Both the position numbers and the translations under genes were made by a program. The notes under the pieces are model-generated. The model was not told the origin of the DNA. It made no database searches and saw nothing but the letters and a program-made list of their open reading frames with translations. This document shows positions 12,958 through 24,500 of a stretch of DNA of 64,000 bases, one piece after another; positions within the stretch are counted from its first letter, which is position 1, and each line of letters starts with the position of its first letter. Source of the stretch: Epiperipatus broadwayi (taxonomy: Eukaryota; Onychophora; Udeonychophora; Euonychophora; Peripatidae); the NCBI GenBank assembly GCA_028023455.1, contig JAQFVV010012476.1:4226055-4290054 (forward strand), given 5' to 3'.

Positions 12958-13345
12958 AGGTTCTATATATGAGCAGTCAAAGTGATGTGAGGTCAATGTG
13001 GATATGGCATTAATATTGGCAGCAGCATGAGATTTGAGCCTTCCATCATCAGATTTCAATGGTATGGATGGCTGAAGAGTTGGAAGTTGGAGTAGAATGA
13101 AACATGTCCATTAAAGTATGAAGGTTTGCTATCTTAATATAAACTGAAAATTGATTATATATGTGTGTGAGAAATGATAATCTGGACCAAATAATGAGTG
13201 CTGGTTCAGCATGAAATACATATATTGGTAATTATTATTTATCTTTTCTACATGTGTGTGGTCATGTGTGTCAGTAATATGAGCTAGTGTGGATTGTTGA
13301 AGAATGTTGAAAGTCTGAGTTCAAATTCCTTTATTTACAATTAGA
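12958..13345 (-). mobile_element. Family A repeat, near full length, minus orientation
   Basis: Read on the minus strand it has the start block with the T-arm-like GAACTCAGACTTTC, the GATAAATAATNACC block, ATCATTTGGTCC-like middle, GAAATCTGATGATGG and the far end through CCACATTGACC. It is one of the longest copies, about 390 bp. Only the single arm is present, so it does not fold back. Confidence 0.8.
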
Positions 13346-13434
13346 CTCCAGATATGGAAAGTGCCTGTATTTCAAATATTTACACATTAAGTCTACATCC
13401 TGCCCATTCTCTTCTATGTATTTAAATGGATATG

Positions 13435-13600
13435 GTCCTATACATGAGGAGTTAGAGTGACTTGAAGTCAAAATGGGTGTGGTGATAATATTGGTATCAG
13501 CATGGGATTTGAGCTTTTGGAGTAGATGGAAACCTGCCCATTAAAGTATGAGGATTTGCTATCTTAATGTAAAATGAGCACTGATTATATATATAAAATA
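13435..13600 (-). mobile_element. Family A repeat, distal fragment
   Basis: It matches the far-end portion of family A (minus strand): AGCTCAAATCCCATGCTGAT, the ACCAATATTATCACCAC segment and the TCAAGTCACTCTAACTCC end. It lies just beyond the preceding family A copy in the same orientation and may be a second partial insertion. Confidence 0.7.
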
Positions 13601-13604
13601 TATA

Positions 13605-14160
13605 TTTTGCGGGTTCATCCATGTTAAAAACTTTTAATATTCATATACTAACGTTTTGACTTGGTCACACAAGCCATCCACAGAGTTATAAAAGGTGAAA
13701 TATAACAAATGATGTTTAAGTAGTACATTATATAAAGTTTTATGGAATGTTTGGATACTTCAAAAATACTCTAAGAGATCAAAAAAGTTATTGAGTGCAT
13801 ATTAAAGTCATATAAAAGGTATGAATTAATGAAATCTGAATATGATTAACATTGTAAAATGTAATGTGAATAAAGACCATATATTTTTTTTATAATATTA
13901 AAATAATTATATGTTTTGATAGATCAAATAAACATAATACCACCTAAGAGTTATTATAAAAAATATACTATGACAAAAATGTTAGAGTAAAAAACCTAAT
14001 ATTGAAGGATATGTGTTTTTTTTTGTTTTGTTTTTAGCGTATAATGTAATGAAAACTATTTAGATAATGAATATGAATGTTTCATAGAAATATTTACAGA
14101 AATATTTTAAGATATGAGAACATTTAATTATGCATCTGCAATTTTTTATTTTAAATATGT
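13605..14160. other. AT-rich DNA without recognised features
   Basis: No ORF, RNA or repeat was recognised here. Confidence 0.5.
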
Positions 14161-14165
14161 TATTG

Positions 14166-14320
14166 TATGAATAGTACTAATAGTAATAGTAGTAATAGTA
14201 GTAGCAGTAGTAGTAGCAGCAGCAACAGTAGTAGTAGTAGAAGTAGCAGTAGCAGTAGCCATAGCAGTAATAGTAATAGTAGTAGCAACAACAGGAGCAG
14301 TAGCAGTAGTAGTAGTAATA
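14166..14320 (+). repeat. Compound (AGT)n/(AGC)n trinucleotide array
   Basis: About 150 bp of interrupted AGT, AAT, AGC and ACA triplets. It yields a chance Ser/Asn-rich frame on the plus strand and a Tyr/Cys-rich frame on the minus strand. The many interruptions suggest an older array than the pure ATT ones. Confidence 0.93.
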
Positions 14321-14699
14321 TTTTTTATGTAAATATTTTTGACAGTAATGATTTTGAATTTTGAATAATTTCGATTTTATAAATATTATATCTGTAAATT
14401 TTGAAAATATTATAATTGATATCATAAATTGTTATTGTTTGTTTTAAATTAATCTTATGGCTTGAGACTTTCTATTCTTATGGTGTTAACCACACACATG
14501 TATTATAAAAATTAATTATATATTCATACTATTTCACATGATTTATAGAAGAAAGGAAAGAATAATTACATTATGATTATTGAAGATATTATTTATTAAA
14601 TCTTAAGAAGTGTATATTGCAAATTTTTTATTATCTGATTTGATAATTATAACCAAGTTTGATATTTATTAATATGCTACTGAGAGTATCCAATTATCA

Positions 14700-14905
14700 T
14701 TGTAATACATAATAATATGAAATATATAGGGTATATGAGCACAGACTTTCACACAACCCACCACTCTCCACACTATCTCATAACACTGATACACCTGAAC
14801 ACATATATGTTGAAAAGATAAATAATCACCAATATTAGTATTTCATGCTAAACCAGCAATCATCAGTTGGCCCATATTACCATCTGTACATATATATGCT
14901 ATAAG
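14700..14905 (+). mobile_element. Family A repeat, partial
   Basis: It has the GGGTATATGAGCACAGACTT start, then the GTTGAAAAGATAAATAATCA block and AACCAGCAATCATCAGTTGG. It ends near CCATCTGTACATATATA, so it covers the first half of the element. It is closest to the copies at 4.2 and 59.9 kb. Confidence 0.8.
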
Positions 14906-14909
14906 TGTT

Positions 14910-15634
14910 CAGATATATATAATTTAAATTTGATTTTAGCTAATTAGTAAAATATTTATAGAAGTTTTTAAAATAAAAGTTATTGAGTATTTTCTTTTAT
15001 TGATTGTTATTGGTATGATATAGATGGGTGTGTGTAAAATACCTCACTATATTTAGCTATATTAATTAATGTGTTAATTGTCAGAATAATAGTAAGAACC
15101 TGGGATTAAGATTAAGATTAGAGATATATTGTGGATTTTATTTACTAGTGGTCCATTATTTTATTAAGTAAAGGAGTATAAAATATTTTACTGCTTTAAT
15201 TTAATTTTAGTGATGTTAATTATAGTTTATTTTATGTAGTATGTGAGTCATGGGAATATTACTGATAGTGTAGGAAAGTAATCAGTGATGATATTCCTAT
15301 GCCATTGAGGATGAATTTTTTGTGGGTATATTCTTAATGTTAAACATACTGTGTATGTTACTAGATGCTTATATTTAAGAGTCTTGTGATTTTTAATATT
15401 TAATCAAACCATTTATAATAAGTCTGAGCTAGTATTTAAATTTAATCTTTAGCTACTTAATAATTAAATAATAGATTGTTAACTTGGTAGTTTACTAGGT
15501 ATATCATTTATATTCACATGAGCATTAAAGTTTTTAGAGTAGTGAATTGTAACTATGATTGAAGAGCTAGTAATTGAATAGCCAGAAGGAATTGGAGAAT
15601 TTGGTCAGGGTACAATATATATATTTTCTTCACA
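14910..15634. other. AT-rich DNA without recognised features
   Basis: Nothing beyond base composition is recognisable. Confidence 0.5.
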
Positions 15635-15795
15635 TATAATTTTGGTTGTTATATTTAAATTAAAATAAAAGTGTGGGACATTAATTAAATCAATCACTAG
15701 TCTTAAAAATAGTGATTGAATTAATTATGTTCTGTATATCCCACATTTTTATTTCATATTATATTTAGCACCCAAAATTGTGATTAAAATTTTTT
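15635..15795. repeat. Hairpin-forming inverted repeat (arms about 70 bp)
   Basis: The left arm (about 15637-15708) ends AATCAATCACT. The right arm (about 15721-15795) starts AGTGATTGAATTAATTATG. Outer parts also pair: AAGTGTGGGA with TCCCACATTT, and TATAATTTTGG with CCAAAATTGTG. The loop is about 12 bp and overall identity roughly 80%. Confidence 0.75.
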
Positions 15796-15799
15796 TTTT

Positions 15800-16430
15800 A
15801 TTTTTAATCCTCCTGCATTTATTTTTTTTTCCATCCATACCTAATAATATTTGAGTTAATAGTTCAACATTTTAATTATGTTTAAAATCTTTATTTAAAA
15901 TTATGAATCAATAACATGAGCTTGCATTGCTACAAATTTAAGTTTGCAAACGAAAAAAATTCTAAAAAATCATATTTGAACTTTTGAAAAATAAAAAAAT
16001 ATATCAAATATGTAATGAAAACATTAACATTAATTTTACTGTTTTTTTGTCATAATGCTTTTATAAAAATTAAATTAATGAAATATTTATTAAATCAATT
16101 CTAATTTTTGTCTGAACAAATTATTATAAAGATCTGACAAATCTATGAAGTACTTGCCTGAAATAAATAATTGTGTTAATATTTATTAAATTAGCACAAA
16201 AATTTAGTGTCATCACTGTTGAAAATCTATTCGACAGAACGTAAAAATCAGAAGAATTTTAATTTATGTTCCTTAATTTGTATTCCTAAAATAAATATAT
16301 TTGAAAAAAAAAAGACTAAGTAAAAACATAAATATATTTCATTTTTAATAATATTTATGAAAATATTTTGCAAAAATAATTGCAAATAATTAAAATTATG
16401 AAATTATGCATTTCACTTCTTCTATTAAAC
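15800..16430. other. AT-rich DNA without recognised features
   Basis: No coding or RNA structure is visible. Confidence 0.5.
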
Positions 16431-16434
16431 AATA

Positions 16435-17000
16435 ATTTGGTTCAGCACAAAATATGCATCTTGGGAATCATAAATCTTGTTCACATGTTCTTAATCGTAT
16501 GTTTATTATTGTACTCCTCAACCAGGTATTAAAAGTGGATAACCAGTCCCCAGCTTGCATGAGACTTGGTGTAGAGAAAATTGCACTACAGAAATATTAT
16601 TAATCAAGTGGATAATCTTTATTCTAATGAATTACAAATAAAAAATATTAATATACTTCCGTTAAGTAGCTCATGTCAGAATTGTGAGGGCAGTAAGTTT
16701 TGGCCCTATCAATTGAATTGTAGTAATTGCCTATTTATATATAACAATGATAAAGATGTGTTAGTGGTTGTGATCAGGGACAGCTGATGATTTCTGGTTT
16801 AGCCTGAAATATTTATCTTAGGGATTATATATATTTTTCACATCTTTGTCCTATGTTTATGATTACACCTCCCCATAAGGTGTTAAAAGTGGATTGAATC
16901 CAATTCTTATCTTGTGTGTATAGTGTAATGAAAATTATGATACAGAAATATTATTCAAGTAGATAATCTCTTGTCTAATGAATGATTAATAATAATTATT
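16435..17000 (+). repeat. Two diverged direct copies of family H
   Basis: 16435-16640 and 16790-17000 share an ordered set of words: an opening like TTCAGCACAAAATATGCATC or TTTAGCCTGAAATATTTATC, a TTCACAT segment, then TTAAAAGTGGAT. These are followed by a segment like CTTGTGTGTATAGTGTAATG and ACAGAAATATTATTNAAGTRG. The spacer contains a small open frame (16581-16787) with no recognisable domain. Related opening blocks occur at 19.99, 43.94 and 44.55 kb. Confidence 0.55.
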
Positions 17001-18230
17001 AATAGATTGGGTATTTTTTAATAATTACCTTCAAAAACTCATTCAATCAATGACCATAACACTCTTTCATCTTATAGTGTTATTAGCATGTACTATTGAT
17101 TTATTAGTTTCATAAAGAACCTGAAGAAGGCACTAATTCACAGAACAATTTAATTTAAATTTTAGAATGGAATGGTTGTAAATAGCCATTAAAAAGGCTA
17201 AATTACGTCATTTAAAACCATATAATACCAGTACTATCACAGTTCTCTGTGTTAAGCTATACTAAGATGTAGCATTATTAATCAATTACTCATCAAATTA
17301 AATAAAACTCTTACATTTATTATTTTTAAATTTATGCTTACATTTATTATTTTTAAATTTATGTTCTGTTTAGGCTGATATAATATTATGAGCCAAAGAG
17401 GCATGAAAGAACAGTTTAATGTTTGGCAATGTGTAAGATGTATCTTTTGCAATACTGAGGTCAGCTTAGAATAGCTCAATAACACCTATATGTAATATTT
17501 ATTGGATAGTTTTTCTATTTATTTGATGAAATAAATTAAAATTAAAATGTATATTGATTGATATTAATTTCAACTAAAATAGCTAGTTATATGTCAGTAT
17601 CATTCCTAGAAAAACAAAACAAAGTCAAGAGAATGAGTTTTTAAATCAAAGGGTATTCTTAACATTGTACTCATTAGTAGTTTTTACATTTGCATGATCT
17701 CACTTTTTATATAATCTTGAAATCAAAAATGCTAAGTTTCCAAATAAATGTTTTTTTTTATGTTTGTAAAATTAAATGAAATATTTGTCTATTGATAAGT
17801 CTGTGATGTTAGCATTAAGATTTTATTTGAATACCTTTTTTTTTTTAGAAAATATAAATCATGAAAAATATAATAAAGTAGATTAGGAAGCCATTATCAG
17901 CAAAAAAAATATGATAAAGATTATCGTTATTTTTAGTCTTCATATCTATAATTATAAGTTAAATTTTTGAATTTCAAAAACTATTTTTATTACTTGAATA
18001 TAGCTTTTCATTAGAACTATACTATTCTATTTTTGACCAGAATTATTTTATTACTAATTCAAAAACAATTTTTAGCTCGAAAGACAAAATAAAATCTTTT
18101 ACTGATATTATTTATTTTACATGATTATCCGTTTTTATTGCAAAATATTATTTTATAATGATCTCCCTTTTTTGATGTTATGATTTTAATAAATATTATG
18201 AAAAATATACATTTTTAATAAAAATAAACA
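17000..18230. other. AT-rich DNA; one 27-bp tandem duplication
   Basis: A 27-bp unit beginning CTTACATTTATTATTTTT is present twice head to tail at 17310-17336 and 17337-17363. Otherwise I see nothing. Confidence 0.6.
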
Positions 18231-18231
18231 T

Positions 18232-18474
18232 TTGTTTATTAAAATTTTAAAAAAAGAAACAAGTTTACCAAATTGGGTGCTGCTTGGTTATTCAAGACTG
18301 CACATTAATGTGGAAAATTTGAGGAAATGTCCAGAAAAAACCTTCCCATCTCCAAATCAGGACCTCATATTTATCGATCACCTTAAGAAGTTAAAAAGTA
18401 AAGTCTTTACCCCGTCTTCAAAATTCCTCTATAAGGAGATGTGGAATCTTTTTCAAATACCAAAAATCACCTAA
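18232..18474 (+). CDS. Unidentified open frame of about 80 codons
   Basis: The frame is 80 codons with a non-ATG start in the computed call. The less AT-biased part (roughly residues 10-78) reads as a mixed-composition polypeptide rather than low-complexity sequence: NWVLLGYSRLHIN, then PEKTFPSPNQDLIFIDHL and KFLYKEMWNLFQ. The local base composition is visibly richer in G and C than its flanks. I do not recognise a family. It could be a fragment of a decayed mobile-element protein or a host exon, though I see no convincing flanking splice sites. Chance is also possible. Confidence 0.2.
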   Translation: MFIKILKKETSLPNWVLLGYSRLHINVENLRKCPEKTFPSPNQDLIFIDHLKKLKSKVFTPSSKFLYKEMWNLFQIPKIT

Positions 18475-18479
18475 AACAT

Positions 18480-19035
18480 ACATAATCACACATGAAATTT
18501 GATACTAGCATTTGCATTAGAGATTCTCCAGGGGATTAAACTTTAGATCCATCACAGATTCTCAATCAGGATGTTGAGCTCATTTATCTATTTCCTAAAA
18601 CTTCTTGACAAGAAAGACAATGTATTCCAATATTTTTTAAATAATCAATTATTTTACTCTAATAAAGTTATTTTTGAAATTAAAAACGTATAATTGGCAG
18701 GGAGATGCCAAAACACACACTGTGCTTTTTAGTATAATATGGATTGCCGATCTGAATTGGTTAAATGTCAACTCTTTTTTTCAGTTTTTGATTGTGTAAA
18801 AATTTTGCTGTGTAACATTCAATTTCGATGTGATAAATACATTTAAAACAAAACAATGTACACATTGTTTAGATAACATATCAATGTATAGATAAAGTTA
18901 GAATAGCTATTAAATAATCAACCATAAAATAAAAATATGTCCAAGGACCTCATAGTGAGGATTAATGAAAAAGGTTCCTTACCTGTCAATCAAATGCAGG
19001 TTCTAAATGTTGATATATTTTTCTTTTTTTTTTTT
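18480..19035. other. AT-rich DNA without recognised features
   Basis: Nothing recognisable apart from the T-run preceding the tRNA-like segment at 19.04 kb. Confidence 0.5.
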
Positions 19036-19039
19036 AGCT

Positions 19040-19165
19040 TCTCCTTTGTGTAGGTAGCTCAGTTGACTAAGAGTTTATCTATATGGTGACAAAAATTCCA
19101 TTTGAAAGTTGAAAAAATTTCGAATAGTTCAGGTTCGAATCCAGGTGTGGCAATGATAGGCACGT
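19040..19165 (+). mobile_element. tRNA-headed SINE fragment (distinct from B and C)
   Basis: GGTAGCTCAGTTGACTAAGA at about 19053 is a good tRNA D-arm/A box, and AGGTTCGAATCCAGG at about 19131 a good B box. The boxes are about 75 bp apart, longer than in a normal tRNA, so this is a Pol III-type SINE head rather than a tRNA gene. The body after it (GTGTGGCAATGATAGGCACG) differs from family B. Confidence 0.6.
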
Positions 19166-19169
19166 GATT

Positions 19170-19812
19170 ATCTTAACTGAAACTTAGCTGCTTAATTAAG
19201 CGTTATTTTTTTTTCTACTCATATATAAACAATACTAAAAAAAATTGTTTATGCTGCTTGAAAATGAAAATTATATTTTCGCATTATCTAACAGCAAACA
19301 AGTTTAGACAATATTAAAATAATAATAATAAAATAAAAGATTTATTATTCATCGAAACAAACTGCTGAGGTCAAAGGTTATCTCATTCAAGGCTGTGAGT
19401 GGAAAAGCAAAAAAAGTAATTTGTTTAGAATCAGTTAATCCGCGAATGTGTTTGACATCTTTAACTACACGAGTTGCTTTTTTTTATTTGTTTTTTTAAA
19501 GTGGAATTGTAGTTTTAAAAACACATCCAATGTACTCTAATTAATTCTTCGTAATTAATTCAACTCTGCAAAGTAAGTTAAAATAATAATTACATCTTTC
19601 TAGAGATTATTGACCCAATTAAATTTATTTATTGTTTAGAATAGATTTTAAAATAATAATTATATATATACAAGTTATACATAAAATAATAAATACAGCG
19701 TGATTTTCAACCTTATATGAAACTTTCAGTTTTTAACCAATAAAACAAACGTTTGCGCTAAACATATCAAGTGTTAAAACGTCAACAACATTACACATAT
19801 ATTATCAATTAA
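19170..19812. other. Mostly unique AT-rich DNA
   Basis: Contains scattered CpG dinucleotides, which are rare in the repeat-derived parts, but no ORF or RNA that I can identify. Confidence 0.4.
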
Positions 19813-19814
19813 GT

Positions 19815-20115
19815 AGGACTTAAAGTATATATTTGGGCTAGGGATAATATCAAGCTTAATAAATGATTAGGAAGAGTTATTAGTATATTTCCATAAAGTG
19901 TTCAGTAACAATGTTGTAAAGCCGAAAATTTGAAAGCTGTCAATTAAACTATAATAATTTTCTATATATAATAAACAAATGATGAAGATATGCGTTAGAG
20001 ATTATGATCTGGCCAAGTGATGAGTGATGGTTCAGCACAAAATGTGCATATGGGGGGGGTCATGTGTCTTTTTCACATGTCTCTGGTGATATGTTTCAGT
20101 AATGTTAAGTTTGAA
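19815..20115 (+). repeat. Family G/H diverged repeat
   Basis: It shares with 39.4, 43.8 and 44.4 kb a string of short blocks: TAATAAATGATTAG, then a spacer, then AGAGATTATGATCTGGCC and GGTTCAGCACAAAATGTGCA, ending in a TTTTTCACATGTCTCTGG-like motif. A G8 run lies at about 20053. It is old and strongly diverged. Confidence 0.45.
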
Positions 20116-20666
20116 ATATATTTAAGGAGATATTATGTAAAATTAAATTTAGGTATTTCTTAAAAAAACGATAATGTATATATAAAGGTAAATTATAACA
20201 TGTGCTATATGCCTAGCTGAAAAAGTGATCTTTCAAATATATATATAGTGTGGGAAGCTGGTCTGATATCTGAACTGATGGATGGTTGTGATAGGAGTGC
20301 ACTTTGTGTCAAAAGATGGACTGATAAAAACAAAAAAAAAAATGCAAATATCAACTATTTCTTATTGGATTGTTCAAGCAACACAAAATAACCTAAGAAA
20401 TGCGCTAGATATATATAAATTAGAAAATCTTGCGACTTTTTCAAATAACAGTGGAACAATTACAATCCAGACTTAAGCCACCTTATTTATACACGATCTA
20501 ATTCAAACTTTCATTGGAATGTCTACTACTTACTTATTTTAAAACCCATATCAGTGAAAAAAATGCAGTATCATATTTGACTTTATGTGGAACCTCCAAT
20601 CCTGACCTATGAACCAAATATTTTGGTAAACATTTTACCATTTCCACTTCACTAGATTGTTTAGAT

Positions 20667-20757
20667 AATACACAATGGTTAAAGAAATGATATATATATA
20701 TATATATATATAATACACAATGGTTAAAGAAATGATATATATATATATATATATATA
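20667..20757 (+). repeat. 45-bp tandem duplication containing (TA)n
   Basis: AATACACAATGGTTAAAGAA plus a (TA) run occurs at 20667 and again at 20712. The two units look identical apart from the (TA) length. Confidence 0.93.
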
Positions 20758-20924
20758 AGGATTAGCAAATCTGGTAACTTTCTTGAATAAGACGGACTCT
20801 ATTGCAATCCAGTGTAAATAACTCTCAATTATGGCCTATTTCAATCTTTTTGAGGAGTCCATTACTTACTCTTCTTAAATCCCATGCAAGTGGATGTGTA
20901 TTGCATCCATCATCTAACATTGAA

Positions 20925-21215
20925 TCTTTAGGCAAGTTTTTAAACTCTTTATTTAAATTTTCTAATCACATTCAACTGTTAGTAATAATATATAGGTTAG
21001 CATAAACCCAATGTTTAAGTAGTAGTATTCTCCTCACTTTTTCAGGTGTTGCTGGCCTGACTAGTGACAGTAATAACATATTAATCAAACCTGGACATTT
21101 AGTTTCTTGAATATTGAATTTTAAGTTAACATAACTAATTAAGTCATACCAAAAGCAACAGTTGGTAAAAATTTCATATACTTATCCATAAGGTTCCTAC
21201 TAAACTCCACATTTT
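20925..21215 (-). mobile_element. Family B SINE, minus orientation
   Basis: On the minus strand it carries the 5' leader (AACCTTATGGATAAGTATA), a degraded tRNA-like head, CCAGCAACACCTGAA, then ACAGTTGAATGTGATTAGAA and the 3' block. It faces a second family B copy beginning at about 21600, so the pair is head to head around a spacer of about 380 bp. Confidence 0.7.
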
Positions 21216-21219
21216 TTCC

Positions 21220-21595
21220 AAAGAGCAAAATTAATTAATGAATTCCCAGACATTATGTATTGTCACACTAATTTACCTTATAAAAGTTTGGCCATTGTCA
21301 TGTGAGCAGCTTCATTGAATTTTCTGCTTTATGCAATATCTGTTCTATCCAATATTTTTGTATTTTTCCCAATAAAACATATGTTCAATGGTACTACTTT
21401 AGACATACATGGTTTCCTTCTTTTAACCATTGGAATGGATTATTTTATTCACTTTTCAATGGGCAGCTGGTTTCACTGGTATACATCCTTCCACATTCAA
21501 AGAATGTGACAATGACAAGCAATTCAATACGTCAAACCTAGTGTGATATATATAATGTTTAAAAAGTCACTAATTTACTTTAATCTTAGAAAAAA
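21220..21595. other. Spacer between head-to-head family B copies
   Basis: About 380 bp with two overlapping short open frames (64 and 79 codons, plus strand) that resemble no protein I know. Short words at the edges, such as CATTGTCATGTG against GTGACAATGAC, are partly inverted, so the spacer may be part of a palindromic unit. Confidence 0.35.
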
Positions 21596-21599
21596 GAAC

Positions 21600-21960
21600 A
21601 GAAATTAGTGTGAACCTTATGGGTAAGTATAAGAAATTTCTATTGACTGTGGTCTTTGGCAGAAGGCTCAGTTTGTTATAGTGTTACTTTACAATTCAGA
21701 ATCTAAAGGTCCAGGTTTGAATACTATGCTAGTACTGTTACTAGACACACTAGCAACACCTGAAGAATAGAGGAGAATAATACTGAAGAAGAGAGAATGG
21801 TAATAGGGCTTGAAATGTAATGAATATACTAGTTACTAATAGTTGAATGTAATTAGAAAAATTAAGTAAAGTTTAAATTTTTTTCTAAAGATGTTTATGA
21901 TTTAATGTTAGATGATAGAAATAGTCCAACTCATCACAAATCTTCAGGAAAATAATATAC
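21600..21960 (+). mobile_element. Family B SINE, plus orientation
   Basis: It reads AACCTTATGGGTAAGTATAA, then a leader, then a degraded A box (GGCTCAGTTTGTTATAG) and B box (CCAGGTTTGAATACTA). CACACTAGCAACACCTGAAG and the ACTAATAGTTGAATGTAATT block follow, ending GATGATAGAAATAGTCCAAC and CACAAATCTTCAGGAAAA. It abuts the decayed LINE that follows. Confidence 0.75.
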
Positions 21961-22457
21961 AAAGGTGAGATAATAAGATTTGATGTACCAGGTGTAAAAT
22001 GTGATCAACTGCTATTAAAAATTGAGGTAATAGGAACCATATCAGAATCTGTCAGTGGAAAATCATCAGGACTAAAAGAAGTCTTGGCAGAATTATTTAA
22101 GAAAGAAGATATGTTCTTGAAGATGGATTACATACATTGATCTTGGCTGCATAGAAGAATGGAGTTTGATATGAGAACTTCCCTGCCATAACATTTATAT
22201 TAATATGAAAAAAATTTCAGACTAGGTGATAATAACATTAAAGATAATTTAGGATAGAATACGGAAAAAAGTAAAATGTAAATTATTACAAGAACATACA
22301 GGTATCAAACCACAAAGAGGAACAAGAGATCACATGACTAATATGAACATTATTTTCAATAAATGTAGAGAATTTCATCAGCTGCTGTATCTCTAGTTTA
22401 TAGATTATCAGAAACCTTTTAATTCTAAAAATATTATGATAAACCTTGAGAAGTGAT

Positions 22458-22638
22458 AATTATAAATTTATTTAATGCACATTGATTACGTAAGTAATAT
22501 TTACTAAGGCAATAAACCTAAAGCATGTGCGGTTGAAAATGCGAAGGTAAGGACCTCTACAGGTCTTAACCACAAGATTACATATTGGAAGTAAGTATTA
22601 CTTATGTAATCAATGTGCATTAAATAAATTTATAATTA
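22458..22638. mobile_element. Family E MITE with both terminal inverted repeats
   Basis: The left terminal repeat (22458-22504, TAATTATAAATTTATTTAAT...) and right (22592-22638) are reverse complements over about 46 bp with two or three mismatches. The interior contains GGTCTTAACCACAAG, the E-family centre. At 181 bp with no coding it is a miniature inverted-repeat element, inserted in the decayed LINE. Confidence 0.85.
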
Positions 22639-22724
22639 AAACTTTAAATTTTTGTAATAGATTTCTAACTATAAGATCTTCCCATTGACTTGTTGTAAAT
22701 CAAAAGATTTTGTGAGTACTAATG

Positions 22725-22955
22725 TATAATAGAAATTGTGGACTTAACCAGTGAAGTATTGAATAGCTTTACACTCTCAGTACTAACCACTTCAGCTTCA
22801 CCTATTTATATAGAAAGTAGGCTGAAGTAAAGAAGGGTTCCCCTCTTTTCTTCCAATACAAAAGCTTGTGGTTAAGACCTGTAGAGGTTCCTACCTTCCC
22901 ATTTTCAACTGTGCATGCTTTAGGTTTATTGCCTTAGTAAATATTACTTAAGAAG
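22725..22955 (+). mobile_element. Family E-related element, longer form
   Basis: It carries GAAATTGTGGACTTAACCAG, ACCACTTCAGCTTCACC, TTCCCCTCTTTTCTTCCAAT, the AGCTTGTGGTTAAGACCTGT centre and GCTTTAGGTTTATTGCCTTA, ending TAAATATTACTTA. It is a close partner of 44020-44240. Both contain the half-centre of the palindrome plus a unique left part of about 130 bp. Confidence 0.75.
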
Positions 22956-24029
22956 TGATGTAAAATATAAGGTATCCTCCACATTTGATAGAGCTATTAT
23001 TTTCTTTACTATAAGATAAAAAACAGACTGAGAATAGCACAGACAAATTCAAACTGGGATCATGTGGCTAAGAAGGTGAGACAGGAGTATGTTGTCACAT
23101 TGCTTATTCAATATTATAACAGAGCTTCCAATCAGAGAAGCATTAGAGTTTTCATGGGGTTTTGTTGGGAGAGATGAAGTTTGTAATGTGTAAGAATTTT
23201 AATTGTAGAAGGAAACCACAGGAACGTTAGTTTTGAACAGAAAAGCTTTAGCAAAGGGTTAAATATAGCAAAACAGGTTGGCGTTAAGGGAGGAGATAAA
23301 AATAAAAAGGAAATTGGTTGGAACAAATTTCGGTTCACTATTAGATTTAGACGAGTCTAGATAGAATACAATATACAGAAATAATAGCTGATTACCATTG
23401 ATAAAAGGCTTTGAAGTTTTGTTTATAGAAAAGGAGACCAAGTATAGTTAAAGTGTACATTGTTAAATTTGGTATGGTCCTTGCAATATGGAGCATGGAC
23501 TTGAAAGAACAAGTTTGTAAGTTTATGTTTAAAATGAAATGTCATAGAAGGTGTTGCCATACTTGGGCAGCAAAGAAAACTAATGAAAGGTTTTGTAGAA
23601 GATAGTCACACAAAGACAATATGTTCTTGCAGATATGGATGTGAAGAGGGCTTATAGGAGCAGGAGTGTAACTTTTGTTTTGAAATGAAGTGTTATAGAA
23701 AGTGTTTGTCATACTTTGGACAGCTAATAAAACTAATGAATGAGTTTCGGAGAAGATAGTCAAAAAGACAACCTTGAAAATATTAAAATGATGAAAATTA
23801 CAATATTTTGGACATGTTGCAAAGCAAGATAACCTTTTGAAAAGATGTTATATTGGTAATGGGGAATGGATCAAAAGAATATGATGACAAAGATTATCAT
23901 AGATATATAACATTACAGAATGGACAGGAATGACAATATTGGAAATATGTCAGAAAGCAGAAATGAAGAGTCGGAGCTGTTCTCCACACTGTCACCTTTC
24001 ATTGAATCAACATAGTTTTATTCTTCCTT

Positions 24030-24500
24030 TCAAGTTATTTATTTGTAAATATTTTTTGTTTTTATATTTAAGTATTTATTTTTTAAAATTTTTTTCTTTC
24101 TCATTTTTTTTTTTGTTTTCTCTCTTATTTTCTCATACTTTTTTATCATTTTTTTTTTTTTTTTTTCTTTAGAATTTTCTTTTTCCTTTCCTTTTCCTCT
24201 TTTTTTTTCTTTTTATTTTGTTTTTCTTTTTTTTTTTCTTTTTTTTTTTCCATATTTTTATTTTCTTTTTTTTATTTGTTAATTTTTTTCTTTTTTTTTT
24301 TGTTTTGTTTTTTTTTTTTTTTTTTTTTTTTTTGTTGCTTTTTTTCTAATACTACTATTTTTATAGATTGTTTTTTTTTTTTTTCATCTTTTTCACATTT
24401 TTTTTTAGTTATTATCTGTTTTGTTTTTTGGTGTCTTGTTTTAGTTTTTTCGTGTTTTCTACTTTTTTGTTTTCCTATTTTTTTTTGTCTTGGTTATTGA
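24030..24500 (+). repeat. Extreme poly-T/pyrimidine tract
   Basis: About 470 bp made overwhelmingly of T with scattered C and a few G and A, including runs of over 20 T. The Phe-rich open frames are artefacts. It follows the end of the decayed LINE, but it is on the wrong strand to be that LINE's poly-A tail. Confidence 0.95.

Larger units (their letters stand above)
21965..24010 (+). pseudogene. Heavily decayed second LINE lineage (RT remnant)
   Basis: Pieces of reverse transcriptase are readable across several frames. At about 22290-22440 there is an HTGIKPQRGTRDHMTN-like stretch and an FIDYQKPFNS motif, equivalent to the FxDxxKAFDS region. At about 23070-23150 a VRQxxVVT...FN region corresponds to the RQG..SP..F motif. 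At the end, about 23790-23970, there is a YFGHVAxQDN-like frame and ITEWTGMTILEICQKAE, matching the usual C-terminal tail of endonuclease-RT LINEs. Many stops and frameshifts are present. Two family E insertions (22458-22638 and about 22725-22955) split it. A segment of about 100 bp is duplicated within it (23520-23628 and 23672-23771). It differs from the RTE copies elsewhere. Confidence 0.7.

Noticed and set aside
19040-19165. Functional tRNA gene
   Set aside because: A and B boxes are good but too far apart and no acceptor stem closes; a SINE head fits better.
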